Assembly: GCA_003248805.1 (NCBI GenBank)
Contig: QFQY01000005.1
Coordinates: forward strand, 124,001 to 188,000
DNA length: 64,000 nt
Source: Chelatococcus sp.
Lineage (GTDB): Bacteria; Pseudomonadota; Alphaproteobacteria; Rhizobiales; Beijerinckiaceae
Reading direction: 5' to 3'
Shown: positions 1 through 8,900 of the stretch, one piece after another
Layout: every line of letters begins with the position of its first letter
How positions within the stretch are numbered: position 1 is the first letter of the stretch
Program-made: the position numbers and the translations under genes
The notes under the pieces: model-generated
What the model was told of the DNA's origin: nothing
What the model saw: the letters and a program-made list of their open reading frames with translations, nothing else
Database searches by the model: none

Positions 1-2
1 CC

Positions 3-179
3 AAGGCCGCGCAGGACAAGCTGAAGGCCGGTGCCGATGGCGCGACCGACCGCATGAACGCCAAGCTGGTGACGGCGCGCTTCTTCATGGAGCGGACGCT
101 GCCGGAGACGGCGGCGCATCTGGCGCGGATCACGGCGGGTGCGGACACGACGATGGCGCTGAGCGCCGAGCAGTTCTGA
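3..179 (+). CDS. acyl-CoA dehydrogenase, C-terminal fragment (5' end outside window)
   Basis: The first 58 readable codons end at a TGA at 177-179 and enter from the left edge, so the start is not visible. The tail reads through KLVTARFFMERTLPETAAHL and ends in ALSAEQF. This looks like the C-terminal helical end of an acyl-CoA dehydrogenase, the FAD enzyme that makes the 2-enoyl-CoA in beta-oxidation. The next two genes on the same strand are a thiolase and a FadB-like fusion gene, which supports the reading as the first enzyme of a fatty-acid oxidation cluster. The fragment is too short to name a subfamily or to check the catalytic glutamate. Confidence 0.8.
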   Translation, partial: KAAQDKLKAGADGATDRMNAKLVTARFFMERTLPETAAHLARITAGADTTMALSAEQF

Positions 180-185
180 CGCAAG

Positions 186-266
186 CGTCATGCCCGGGCT
201 TGACCCGGGCATCTCGTGATGAGTTCGCTGGATGACGAGATGGTCGGGTCAAGCCCGACCATGACG
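186..266. repeat. palindromic intergenic repeat (CGTCATG...CCGGGC type)
   Basis: The sequence starts CGTCATGCCCGGGCTTGACC and ends GGTCGGGTCAAGCCCGACCATGACG-like, so its two arms are near inverted copies around a spacer that also pairs (CTCGTGATGAG / GGATGACGAG). It lies between the acyl-CoA dehydrogenase end and the thiolase start. Such foldback elements are scattered through Hyphomicrobiales genomes. It has no coding capacity. Only one copy of this type was seen in the window. Confidence 0.7.
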
Positions 267-316
267 TCCGGCACGACAACGAGCCGCCGAGCCGCGGCCA
301 GCCCGGGAGGCCCCTG

Positions 317-1525
317 ATGGCAGACGCATTCATCTACGACCATGTCCGCACGCCGCGCGGCAAGGGCAAGGCCGACGGCTCGCTGCACGAGGTGACGGCG
401 ATCGAGCTCGGCACCCAGACGCTGCGCGCGATCAAGGACCGCAACAGGCTCGATCCGACGCTGGTCGAGGACGTCGTGCTCGGCTGCGTCGACCCGGTCG
501 GGGAGGCCTCCGCCGATATCGCCCGCACCGTCGCGCTCAAGGCCGGCTACGGCAAGGAGGTGCCGGGCGTGCAGATCAACCGCTTCTGCGCCTCGGGACT
601 CGACGCGGTGAACCTCGCCGCCGCGCAGGTCATGTCCGGGCAGAAGGAGATGGCCATCGGCGGGGGCGTCGAGAGCATGAGCCGCGTCGGCATGGGCGCC
701 TCCGGCTTCGGCATCGCCATGGACCCGAGCGTCGCCATCGACACCTATTTCATGCCGCAGGGCATCTCGGCCGATCTGATCGCGACGAAATACGGCTTCT
801 CGCGCGACGACGTCGACGCCTATGCCGTGCGCTCGCACAAGCGCGCCGCCGCCGCCTGGGAGGCCAGGCGCTTCGCCAAATCGGTGATCCCGGTCAAGGA
901 CGTCAACGGCATCACCCTGCTCGACCGCGACGAGACCATCCGCCCCGGCACCGACATGCAGGCGCTCGCCGCGCTCAAGCCCTCCTTCCTCCAGATGGGC
1001 GAGATGGGCGGCTTCGACGCGGTCGCGACCGCGGCGCATCCCGATATCGAGTTCGTCGATCACGTCCACCATGCCGGCAACTCGTCGGGAATCGTCGACG
1101 GCGCGGCGGCCGTGCTCGTCGGCTCCAAGAAGGCCGGCAAGGCCGCGGGCCTGAAGCCCCGCGCGCGGATCAGGGCCTTCGCCACCATCGGTTCCGACCT
1201 CGCGCTGATGCTGACCGGCCCGGTCGACGTCACCGAGCTGGTGCTGCGCAAGGCCGGCATGACGACGAAGGACATCGACCTGTTCGAGCTGAACGAGGCC
1301 TTTTCCTCGGTGGTGCTGCGCTACCAGCAGGCCTTCGACATCGACGACGACATCCTCAACGTCAATGGCGGCGCCATCGCGATGGGCCATCCGCTCGGCG
1401 CGACGGGGGCGATGATCCTCGGCACGGCGCTGGACGAACTCGAGCGCACCGGCAAGCAGACCGCGCTGGTGACGCTCTGCGTCGCCGCCGGCATGGGCGT
1501 CGCGACGATTATCGAGCGGGTGTGA
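317..1525 (+). CDS. acetyl-CoA C-acetyltransferase (thiolase, FadA-like)
   Basis: This 402-residue protein matches the thiolase II family in length and motifs. The acyl-accepting cysteine lies in NRFCASGLD at residue 91. The C-terminal half has NGGAIAMGHPLGATGA with the active-site histidine, and TLCVAAGMGVA with the second cysteine. It cleaves 3-ketoacyl-CoA to acetyl-CoA plus a shortened acyl-CoA in the cytoplasm. The ATG at 317 follows GGGAGGCCCCTG and starts MADAFIYDHVRTPRG, the normal family N-terminus. It lies between the acyl-CoA dehydrogenase end and a FadB-like gene on the same strand, so it is probably the thiolase subunit of that complex. It appears intact although the FadB partner is broken. 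Confidence 0.93.
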   Translation: MADAFIYDHVRTPRGKGKADGSLHEVTAIELGTQTLRAIKDRNRLDPTLVEDVVLGCVDPVGEASADIARTVALKAGYGKEVPGVQINRFCASGLDAVNLAAAQVMSGQKEMAIGGGVESMSRVGMGASGFGIAMDPSVAIDTYFMPQGISADLIATKYGFSRDDVDAYAVRSHKRAAAAWEARRFAKSVIPVKDVNGITLLDRDETIRPGTDMQALAALKPSFLQMGEMGGFDAVATAAHPDIEFVDHVHHAGNSSGIVDGAAAVLVGSKKAGKAAGLKPRARIRAFATIGSDLALMLTGPVDVTELVLRKAGMTTKDIDLFELNEAFSSVVLRYQQAFDIDDDILNVNGGAIAMGHPLGATGAMILGTALDELERTGKQTALVTLCVAAGMGVATIIERV

Positions 1526-1641
1526 CCCTCCCTCCCTTCCCCCTTGTGGGGAAGGGCCGGGGATGGGGGTGGTGCCACCTGGTGAGCGATTGCCGAGCGG
1601 CGCGACCCCCACCCCTCTCCCCTCCCCACAAGGGGGAGGGG
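1526..1641. repeat. palindromic intergenic repeat (CCCTTCCCCCTTGTGGGGAAGGG type)
   Basis: Two arms rich in C and G runs face each other. The left arm carries CTTCCCCCTTGTGGGGAAGG and the right arm carries CTCCCCACAAGGGGGAGGGG, which is close to its reverse complement. The spacer holds a second inner dyad (GGGGATGGGGGTGG / CCACCCC-like). This is a foldback repeat of the sort common in Hyphomicrobiales intergenic regions. It fills most of the gap between the thiolase and the FadB-like gene and could fold in a transcript spanning the two. Confidence 0.75.
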
Positions 1642-1691
1642 AAGCGCCTTATTCAGAACGCTTCCCGCCAAGGATCCCGGAGGGACCACCC

Positions 1692-3864
1692 ATGAACCTC
1701 ACCCATTTCCGCTTCGAGACCGATTCCGACGGCATCGCGACCCTGACCTGGGACATGCCCGGCCGCTCCATGAACGTCATCACGCCGGAGGTGATGGCCG
1801 AACTCGACCAGGTCGTCGACGCCGTCGCTGCCGATGAAGCCATCAAGGGCTGCGTCATCGTCTCCGGCAAGGAGAGCTTCTCCGGCGGCGCCGACCTGAC
1901 CATGCTCCAGGGCCTGCGCGATCTCTATGGGAGGCTGGCGAAGGAGAAGGGCGAGGAGGAGGCTCTGAAGAGCTTCTTCGAGGAGAGCCGCAAGCTCAGC
2001 CAGCTCTACCGCAAGCTCGAGACCTGCGGAAAACCCTTCGCCGCCGCGATCCACGGGGTCTGCCTCGGCGGCGCCTTCGAGCTCGCGCTCGCCTGCCAGC
2101 TTCGCGTCGTCTCGGACGATGCCTCGACCCGCGTCGGCCTGCCGGAGATCAAGGTCGGGCTCTTTCCCGGAGCGGGCGGCACGCAGCGCGTGGCGCGGCT
2201 GATGCAGACCGGCGACGCGCTCCAGATGATGTTCAAGGGCGAGCAGCTCAAGGCGCTGCCGGCGCGCAACATGGGCCTCGTCCACGCCGCCGTGCCGCGC
2301 GACCAGATGGTCGCCGCCGCCAAGGAATGGCTCAGGGCCAATCCGCAGGCCAAGGCGCCGTGGGACGATCCCAAGTTCAAGCTGCCCTCCAACAAGGTCC
2401 ATTCCCCCGCCGGCATTCAGATCTGGCCGCCGGCTTCCGCGATCTACCGCCGCGAGACCAACGACAACTACCCGGCCGCCCGCGCCATCCTGTCGGCGGT
2501 CTATGAGGGGCTGCAGCTGCCGATCGACCTCGCGCTGCGTGTCGAGAGCCGGTACTTCGCCAAGATCCTGCGGACGAAGGAGGCGGCCTCGATGATCCGC
2601 TCGCTCTTCGTCTCGATGCAGGAGCTGAACACCGTCGAAGCTCAGGAAGGTCGGCGTCGTCGGCGCCGGCTTCATGGGGGCGGGCATCGCCTATGTCACC
2701 GCGCTCGCGGGGCTGGACGTCGTCCTCGTCGATCGCGATCAGGAGGCGGCGGAGAAGGGCAAGGCCTATTCCCACAAGCTGGTCTCCGACCAGATCATGA
2801 AGGGCCGCGCCAAGACCGCCGACCGCGACGCGCTGCTCGGCCGCATCGAGGCCACTGCGGACTATGCGGCGCTCAAGGGCTGCGACCTCGTCATCGAGGC
2901 GGTCTTTGAGGACCCGAAGGTCAAGGCCGAGGTCATCGCGAAGGTGGAAGCGGCTGTCGGCCCCAGGACCATCTTCGGCTCCAACACCTCGACGCTGCCG
3001 ATCACCGGCCTCGCCGAAGCCAGCCAGCGGCCGAAGAACTTCATCGGCATCCACTTCTTCTCGCCGGTCGAGAAGATGCTGCTGGTCGAGGTCATCAGGG
3101 CCAGGAAGACCGGCGACAAGGCGCTCGCCATGGCGCTGGACTATGTCCGCGCCATCAAGAAGACGCCGATCGTCGTCAACGACACCCGCGGCTTCTACGC
3201 CAATCGCTGCGTCGGCAATTATCTCCGCGAAGGCCATCTCATGCTGATGGAAGGTGTGCCGCCGGCGATGATCGAGGCCGCCGGCAAGCAGGCCGGCATG
3301 CCGGTCGGCCCGCTCTCGCTGAATGACGAGGTGGCGATCGACCTCGCGCTAAGGATCGTCAAGGCGACGAAGGCCCAGCTTGGGCCGGACGCGATCGATC
3401 CGGCGCAGGAGAAGCTGCTCGCCGAGATGGTCGAGACGAACGGCCGTCTCGGACGCAAGAACCGGAAGGGCTTCTACGACTATCCCGAATCCGGGCCGAA
3501 GCGGCTCTGGCCGGGCCTCGCCGACATCGTCGGCGGTCGGCTCGCCCCCGAACTCGTCGATATGGAGGAACTGAAGCAGCGCCTCCTCGTCACCCAGGCG
3601 CTGGAAGCCGCCAGGACCTATGAGGAAGGCGTCGTCACCGATCCGCGCGAGGCCGATGTCGGCTCGATCATCGGCTTCGGCTTCGCGCCTTATAGCGGCG
3701 GCACGCTCTCCTATATCGACAATATGGGCGCTGCGGCCTTCGTGAAGCTTTGCGAGAAGCTGGCCAAGCGCCATGGCGAGCGCTTCAAGCCGAACCGGCA
3801 GCTCAAGCGCATGGCGAAGACCGGCGAGAGCTATTACGGCACCGCGCAGCCCAAGGCCGCGTGA
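1692..3864 (+). pseudogene. FadB/FadJ-type enoyl-CoA hydratase / 3-hydroxyacyl-CoA dehydrogenase, broken by a frameshift
   Basis: The ATG at 1692 follows GGAGGGACCACCC. Its frame encodes a full enoyl-CoA hydratase domain, with GGAFELALAC and LPEIKVGLFPGAGGTQR carrying the two expected glutamates. This frame stays in homology through LFVSMQELN at about 2630, then runs as an Arg-rich artefact to a stop at 2907-2909. The dehydrogenase half continues in the +1 frame from about 2632, reading KLRKVGVVGAGFMGAGIAYV (NAD-binding Rossmann motif) and going to 3864. The first ATG in the second frame (2674) lies inside the Rossmann motif, so a separate functional dehydrogenase is unlikely. The short linker that normally joins the halves (about ten residues in relatives) is also missing, so the lesion looks like a deletion not divisible by three. 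An assembly error remains possible. Confidence 0.8.
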
Positions 3865-4475
3865 GAGCGCCGAACAGGACCCGTCCAGCCCCTCCGGGCC
3901 GAAGTGAAAGAGTGAAAGGCTGTTCGGAAACGCCTGGAGCCCTCGTCCTGAGACGCCATTCCATGAGGAGCGGCGTCTCGAAGGAGGCTCCGGAACCAGC
4001 GCAATCATCCTGCGAGACGCCGCTTCGCGACTCCTCAGGCTGAGGGCTCGACTCGTCGCACGGGCTCCAACACGTTCGGGGCGATGCGCGGCCGGTCGGC
4101 CCGGCGCGGTCTCACGATCGCCACAGTCACCCTGAAAAACCGCCGCGACGCAGGTGGCGGGCTTCGCAGGCCCCGCCACGTGTCGTTCGGGGGCGCGTGT
4201 CATCCGCATTCGCCGGATATCCGAGGCGGCGGCAGGGACGCTGCGATCCGACTGAACGTTTGTCATCCACCTCGTGCATGCCGGACGGAGGCTTTGCCTG
4301 TCGGGCTCGCCTGTGGATTAACGTTTATACGAGAAAGTCGGGTGACACGCCCTGTTCATGGCCGCGCCGGGAAGGCATGTCGGCGGCGTTTGGGGCGTGG
4401 TGCCAATCAAGCAGGATGACGTTGCGTCGCTTATGGCTTAGGATACCGTCAGGGGCTCGTAGAGATCGGACCGCC
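3865..4475. other. 611-bp intergenic region with one repeat
   Basis: The region between the broken FadB-like gene and the wHTH/TPR gene holds one dispersed palindromic repeat (3939-4049). The rest has no convincing gene. The segment around 4310-4340 is locally AT-richer (GGATTAACGTTTATACG) and could hold the promoter of the downstream gene, but no firm -35/-10 pair was identified. The downstream reading frame is open upstream of 4476, but that extension shows no protein-like character. Confidence 0.5.
3939..4049. repeat. dispersed palindromic repeat family A, copy 1 (diverged)
   Basis: This element has the pattern GCCCTCGTCCTGAG, then GGCGTCTCGAAGGAGG, CTCCGGAACC, CATCCTGCGAGACGCC and CCTCAGGCTGAGGGC. 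The ends are inverted copies of each other, and the inner GCGTCTCGAAGG and CTGCGAGACGC blocks pair too. Four further copies lie at 19613, 34685, 36445 and 54912. This copy has diverged more (GTCCTGAG and AGGCTGAGG instead of ATCCTGAGG and AGGATGAGG). Confidence 0.8.
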
Positions 4476-6308
4476 ATGAGTGGGCGCGGTGTTGATTCGA
4501 AGCTCCCGGCGCAGCCGGCTTCCGGTGCTGTTCGCGCCGCGCTTCAGCGTGTGCTCGCCTCCGAGGCGTTTCGCGCGGCTCCGCAGCTCTCCGCCTTCCT
4601 CTCCTTCATTGTCGGGCGAGCCCTCGAGGGGCGCGGTTCCGAGTTGAAGGGCTACACCATCGCGGTCGAGGCTTTCGGTCGCCCGCCCGATTTCGATCCC
4701 CAGACCGATCCGATCGTCAGGGTCGAGGCCGGCCGGCTGAGGCGCGCGCTCGGGCAGTATTATGCGGGGGAGGGGCGGCGCGAGACGCTGCGGATCACCA
4801 TGCCGGTCGGGGGCTATGTCCCGGTCTTCGACGCGGTCGAGATCGCGGAGGAGACGGAGGGCGAGCCCACCCTCGACCAGGCGTTTGCGCGCGAGGCCGG
4901 CGGCGAGCCGCGTTCGGCTCCGGAGACGGCGGCGAGGGAGGACCTTGCGGCGTCCCGTCGCTGGCCTGTCCTGGCGGCCGCGACCGTGGCCATCGCGCTG
5001 GCGATGTTGGCGGGCTGGTACCTGTTTCCCGGCTCTTGGCACAGCGGACAGCCCGCGCCGGATGGCGCCGGCGGCTCGTTCGAGACGACGTCCGTTCCTC
5101 AGGGGCCTGCGTCTCCCCAGCCTCACCCGCCGGTTTCGCCCTCGCCGCATACGCCGCCCGCGAGCAACCTGGCCGTCCTCGCGATCATGATTCCGGAGCT
5201 GCCGTCGGACCCGGTGATCGCGGGGCTGTTGCAGCGATTCTCGGTGCTGCTGGTGGACGCCCTCGTCCGCTTCGACGATCAGGTTTCGATCAGGGTCATG
5301 CCCGTCGGAGCGGCCGCCCCCCCGGATGCCGACTACATCTTCGAGATGATGGTCCAGCAACTCGGCGACGATGCCGAGGGCTTCGGCCGTCTGACGTCGC
5401 TGTCCGACGGCCGTATCGTCTGGACGGATTTCGCCGGCCGGCCGATCAAGGGCGGCATCGAGGCCTCCGAACTGGCCGAGAAGGCACGCCGGCTGGCGAC
5501 GCGCCTCGCCGAGCCGTTCGGCATCATCCACGCGGATTCGCGCCAGTTCGCCACCTCCCCGGGGCGGCGCTGCATGATATCCGCCATCGATCTGCGCCGG
5601 ACCATGACGGTGTTCGACCACGTCGCGGCCAGAAGATGTCTCCAGGCCTTGGTCGAGCAGGATCCCGGTTTCTATCCGGCCTGGGCCTATATCGCCATGC
5701 TCGCCGTCGCGGAGTATTCGCAGGGCTTCGAATTGCAGTCGGAGGCCCCGCTCGATCGCGCGCTGGCAGCTGCTTTGACGGCGGTGCGGCTCGCGCCTTC
5801 GAGCGCGCGCGCACTCCACGCGATGATGGAGGCGCTCTATGCGCGCGGCGCGATCGAGGACGCGCTGAAGGCCGGCCGCGAAGCGCTGGCACGCAACCCC
5901 TACGATCCGGACGTGCTGGCGGCGCTGGGAGCGCGCTACGTCCAGCTCGACCGTCCGGCCGATGGCTTGCCGCTGCTGGAGCGCGCGATCGCGTCGAGCG
6001 CCGGCCACCCGTCCTGGTACGATTTCTATGCTTTTCTCGGGGCCTATCTGCAGGGGCAGGGCGAGCGCGCGGACAACCATGCCGCCATGTTCATGGCGGA
6101 GGAAACGCCGGCGGGCCTGCTCGGCCGCGCGATGCGGGCCGCGATGATCGGCGAGAGCGCGGTCAAGGAAGATCTCCTGGCGAGGCTGGGGCGGATCGCG
6201 CCCGTCTTCGCCACGGATCCGCTTCAGTATCTGCAGCGGCGGGGGTTCGGCCCGGCCGTATCCCAGCGCATCCTCGCCAAGCTCGGGGTCCAGCCGCGGC
6301 CGAATTGA
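4476..6308 (+). CDS. membrane-tethered wHTH-like / TPR protein
   Basis: The predicted protein has 610 residues. Residues about 15-120 resemble a winged-helix regulator-like domain found in alphaproteobacterial and myxobacterial proteins, with DPIVRVEAGRLRRALGQYY and a C-terminal hairpin LRITMPVGGYVPVF. A single hydrophobic helix follows at about 163-183 (VLAAATVAIALAMLAGWYLF). After it come a Pro-rich linker, a TolB-like alpha/beta segment and tetratricopeptide-like helices near the end (ALKAGREALARNPYDPDVLA). The layout suggests a cytoplasmic DNA- or protein-binding head and a periplasmic sensing tail, like ToxR/CadC regulators, but that role is inferred. The ATG at 4476 was chosen because the family-like sequence starts just after it. 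No partner gene identifies its target. Confidence 0.75.
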   Translation: MSGRGVDSKLPAQPASGAVRAALQRVLASEAFRAAPQLSAFLSFIVGRALEGRGSELKGYTIAVEAFGRPPDFDPQTDPIVRVEAGRLRRALGQYYAGEGRRETLRITMPVGGYVPVFDAVEIAEETEGEPTLDQAFAREAGGEPRSAPETAAREDLAASRRWPVLAAATVAIALAMLAGWYLFPGSWHSGQPAPDGAGGSFETTSVPQGPASPQPHPPVSPSPHTPPASNLAVLAIMIPELPSDPVIAGLLQRFSVLLVDALVRFDDQVSIRVMPVGAAAPPDADYIFEMMVQQLGDDAEGFGRLTSLSDGRIVWTDFAGRPIKGGIEASELAEKARRLATRLAEPFGIIHADSRQFATSPGRRCMISAIDLRRTMTVFDHVAARRCLQALVEQDPGFYPAWAYIAMLAVAEYSQGFELQSEAPLDRALAAALTAVRLAPSSARALHAMMEALYARGAIEDALKAGREALARNPYDPDVLAALGARYVQLDRPADGLPLLERAIASSAGHPSWYDFYAFLGAYLQGQGERADNHAAMFMAEETPAGLLGRAMRAAMIGESAVKEDLLARLGRIAPVFATDPLQYLQRRGFGPAVSQRILAKLGVQPRPN

Positions 6309-6374
6309 GCCTGCACGGGCCGTACGGGCGTCGATACCTTGCCGCCGTGATGTTGTACCCTGTACGCATTCGTT

Positions 6375-7889
6375 GTGATTCGCGTTCAGTCCAGACCCAT
6401 CCTCCGTGCGAACGCTGCCTTGGCCCCAGTCCGTCTCAACGCCCTGAACCCTCTTGCGAGCACCGTCCTGGGGCTTTCGCTCGGCGCGGTGGCGGCGATC
6501 GTGATTCCCGGCGCCCTCGGCCCGGCGCTGGGCATCCTGGCGCTGGGGGCAGGGGCGATCGGAACCTCCTGGCTGACGGAGCGGAAGGGCGCCGCCGCGC
6601 GCGAGCAGGTGCTCGCCGGACTCGGCGAGGTCAAGGTGCGGCTGGCGACCAACGCGATCAGGCTCGACGCCTTGTCGCAGCGCGTCGAGCAGATGCCGAT
6701 GCGCGACACCGATGCCGCGCCCGCCCGCGCCGCCATCAACGAGCTCACCGCCGAAGTCGGCCTGCTCGGCGACCTCATCCACCAGCTCGCGACCACGCTC
6801 GCCGACCACGATACGACGCTCGCCGCGCTGGCACGGCCGCAGGCGGACGCGCAGGCGAGGACCGCGCCGGAGCCCGAGACCGAGCGCCGGCCCGGGCCGG
6901 AGGAACTGGCGGCGGAGCGCGCGCGCCTCGCCAGCCTCGCCGAGGAACGCGCGGCCGCCGAGCGCGCCGCCATGATCAGCGCCGCGCTCACCGAAGGCGG
7001 CGTCGAGGTTCATCTGCAGCCGATCGTCCAGTTGCCGAACCGGCGCACGCGCGGCTACGAGGCGCTGGCGCGGCTCAGGATCGACGAGAACACGCTGCTG
7101 CTGCCGCATGAATTCGTCGCCGTCGTCGAGGAACGCGGTTTCGGCCCGACCCTCGATGCGCTGGTGCTGACGCGCGCGCTCGCCATCGCGCGCCATCTCG
7201 GCTCCAAGGAAGGCGGCCTCTTCGTCTCCTGCAATTTCGGGGGGACGACCTGGGGATCGCCGAAGGCGCTGGCGGCGCTGTCGCGCATTCTCGACAAGTA
7301 TCGCGCGCATGCGGCCCATCTCGTCATCGAGGTGCCCCAAACCGTGTTCCGCGCGCTGAATCCCACGAGCCTCGGCCTGCTCGGCGCTATGTCGGCGAAC
7401 GGGGTGCGCTTCGCCCTCGACCAGCTCGAGGATCTCAGGCTCGATCCGGTTTCGCTCTTCGACCGGGGCATCCGCTTCGTGAAGGCGCCGGCGGAGATGC
7501 TCCTGAGCGAAACCGACAGGCCGACCACCGATATCGCCGTGAGCGACTTGTCGGCGCTGCTGGGGCGGGCCTCGATCTCGCTGATCGTCGACGGGGTCGA
7601 GGACAACCCGACCGTCGCCGACATGATCGAGCTGGGGGCCGCCATGGCGCAGGGGCGCGTGTTCTCGCCGCCGCGCCCGGTGAAGCCCGAGGTCTTCGCC
7701 GAACCCGAGCCCGCCGCCTCGCCGGCTCCCGCTGCTCCAGCCCCTGCGCCTGCCGACCCGGCGGCCGAGGCGACCGTCGCACGCATCCTGAACCGCACCG
7801 CCGCCACCCCGATGGCCGACGAGCCGGTGCCCGAGCCCAAGCGGGAGCGTCTGCCCTTCCGCTCGGTGCTGCGCCGCGCCAGCGCCTGA
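6375..7889 (+). CDS. EAL-domain protein with degenerate catalytic site
   Basis: The 504-residue protein starts with two hydrophobic stretches (about 30-65), followed by a charged helical region likely to form a coiled coil (about 70-205). An EAL-like domain follows (about 210-440) and then a Pro/Ala-rich tail. The EAL signature is present as YEALARLR, and IEVPQ, VKAP and MAQGRVF keep an expected Glu, Lys and Gln. The loop normally reading DDFGTG is DQLEDL, and the usual AEGVE is VDGVE. Loss of these metal and substrate contacts suggests it binds cyclic di-GMP weakly or not at all and may act as a signalling scaffold. The start is a GTG at 6375. A later start would remove the membrane segment. 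Confidence 0.82.
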   Translation: MIRVQSRPILRANAALAPVRLNALNPLASTVLGLSLGAVAAIVIPGALGPALGILALGAGAIGTSWLTERKGAAAREQVLAGLGEVKVRLATNAIRLDALSQRVEQMPMRDTDAAPARAAINELTAEVGLLGDLIHQLATTLADHDTTLAALARPQADAQARTAPEPETERRPGPEELAAERARLASLAEERAAAERAAMISAALTEGGVEVHLQPIVQLPNRRTRGYEALARLRIDENTLLLPHEFVAVVEERGFGPTLDALVLTRALAIARHLGSKEGGLFVSCNFGGTTWGSPKALAALSRILDKYRAHAAHLVIEVPQTVFRALNPTSLGLLGAMSANGVRFALDQLEDLRLDPVSLFDRGIRFVKAPAEMLLSETDRPTTDIAVSDLSALLGRASISLIVDGVEDNPTVADMIELGAAMAQGRVFSPPRPVKPEVFAEPEPAASPAPAAPAPAPADPAAEATVARILNRTAATPMADEPVPEPKRERLPFRSVLRRASA

Positions 7890-8024
7890 GACCTGATCGC
7901 ACGGGCGCTATCCCGCGCAACCCGGTTTTCCCGGGGCGAATCCTGCTTTAGAGCGGTGCGTGGGATTGCCCCGCGCCGCGCATCGCGGGATCGGCGGGCA
8001 CCGCGCCAGCTCGGGAGAACGACC

Positions 8025-8894
8025 TTGCAGCCATCAGGCCTCATCAAGACCGCCGGATTGCCGGGCTTTTCCGAGGTGGCCGACCGCTTCGACCTGTGCC
8101 TCTGCGACATCTGGGGCGTCGTGCACAACGGCGTGGCCGCCCATGCGGACGCCGTGGAGGCGCTGCTGGCGATGCGTCGGCGCGGGATCGCGGTGGTGCT
8201 CGTCACGAACGCGCCCCGTCCGCGGGACGCCATCGTCGCGCAACTGACCCAGTTCGGCGTGCCGAAGGAGGCCTGGGACGGGATCGTGACCTCTGGCGAT
8301 GTCTGCCGCGCCCTCATCCGCGAGCGAAGCGGCCAGCCGATGTTCCGACTTGGGCCCGACCGGGATCTGCCGCTGATCGCGGGCCTCGACGCTCCCGAGG
8401 TGGGACCCGAGGACGCCTCCTATGTGCTCTGCACGGGCCTGTTCGACGACGAGAGCGACACGGCGGAGAGCTATGCCGGGCTGCTGGCGGGCTTCGCCGC
8501 GCGCGGCCTGACGATGATCTGCGCCAACCCCGACCTGGTGGTCGATCGCGGCGGGCGCATCGTGCCCTGCGCGGGGTCGGTGGCGCTGGCCTATGAGGAG
8601 ATCGGCGGCGCGGTGGTCTATGCCGGCAAGCCGCACCGCCCGATCTACGAGGCGGCGCTCGCCATCGCCGAGACGGCCCGGGGCGCGCCGATCGCGCGCG
8701 AGCGCATCTGCGCCGTCGGCGATGCCATTCGCACCGATATCGCCGGGGCCGGCCAGTTCGGCGTCGCGAGCATCATGGTGCTGGCCGGCATCCACGCGCA
8801 GGATCTGATGGAAATGTCATGGGACGAGCGCCATGGCTGGTTCGGCCGGCAGAGCCATCGGCCCGACTACGCGATGCCGCATCTGGTCTGGTGA
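8025..8894 (+). CDS. TIGR01459-type HAD-superfamily class IIA hydrolase
   Basis: The protein has 289 residues from a TTG at 8025, which is preceded by a GGGAGAAC ribosome-binding site. The frame is open upstream from a GTG at 7956, but that extension does not look like protein. HAD motif I is DLCLCDIWGVVHNG near residue 28, motif II is VTNAPRP, and motif III is AVGDAIRTDIAGA near the end. The DxWG form of motif I is typical of the TIGR01459 group, related to NagD/PGP-type phosphatases. The natural substrate is unknown. The next gene, cheY, is convergent with only 6 bp between the stops. Confidence 0.87.
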   Translation: MQPSGLIKTAGLPGFSEVADRFDLCLCDIWGVVHNGVAAHADAVEALLAMRRRGIAVVLVTNAPRPRDAIVAQLTQFGVPKEAWDGIVTSGDVCRALIRERSGQPMFRLGPDRDLPLIAGLDAPEVGPEDASYVLCTGLFDDESDTAESYAGLLAGFAARGLTMICANPDLVVDRGGRIVPCAGSVALAYEEIGGAVVYAGKPHRPIYEAALAIAETARGAPIARERICAVGDAIRTDIAGAGQFGVASIMVLAGIHAQDLMEMSWDERHGWFGRQSHRPDYAMPHLVW

Positions 8895-8900
8895 GCGCGC

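Noticed and set aside
2674..3864. Separate intact 3-hydroxyacyl-CoA dehydrogenase gene starting at 2674
   Set aside because: That ATG lies inside the GAGFMGAG nucleotide-binding motif, so the product would lack the first Rossmann strand.
4449..7340. Long minus-strand open frame of more than 960 codons
   Set aside because: It is antisense to the wHTH/TPR and EAL genes, has Arg/Gly-rich composition and no family resemblance. High GC at third codon positions makes such shadows common here.
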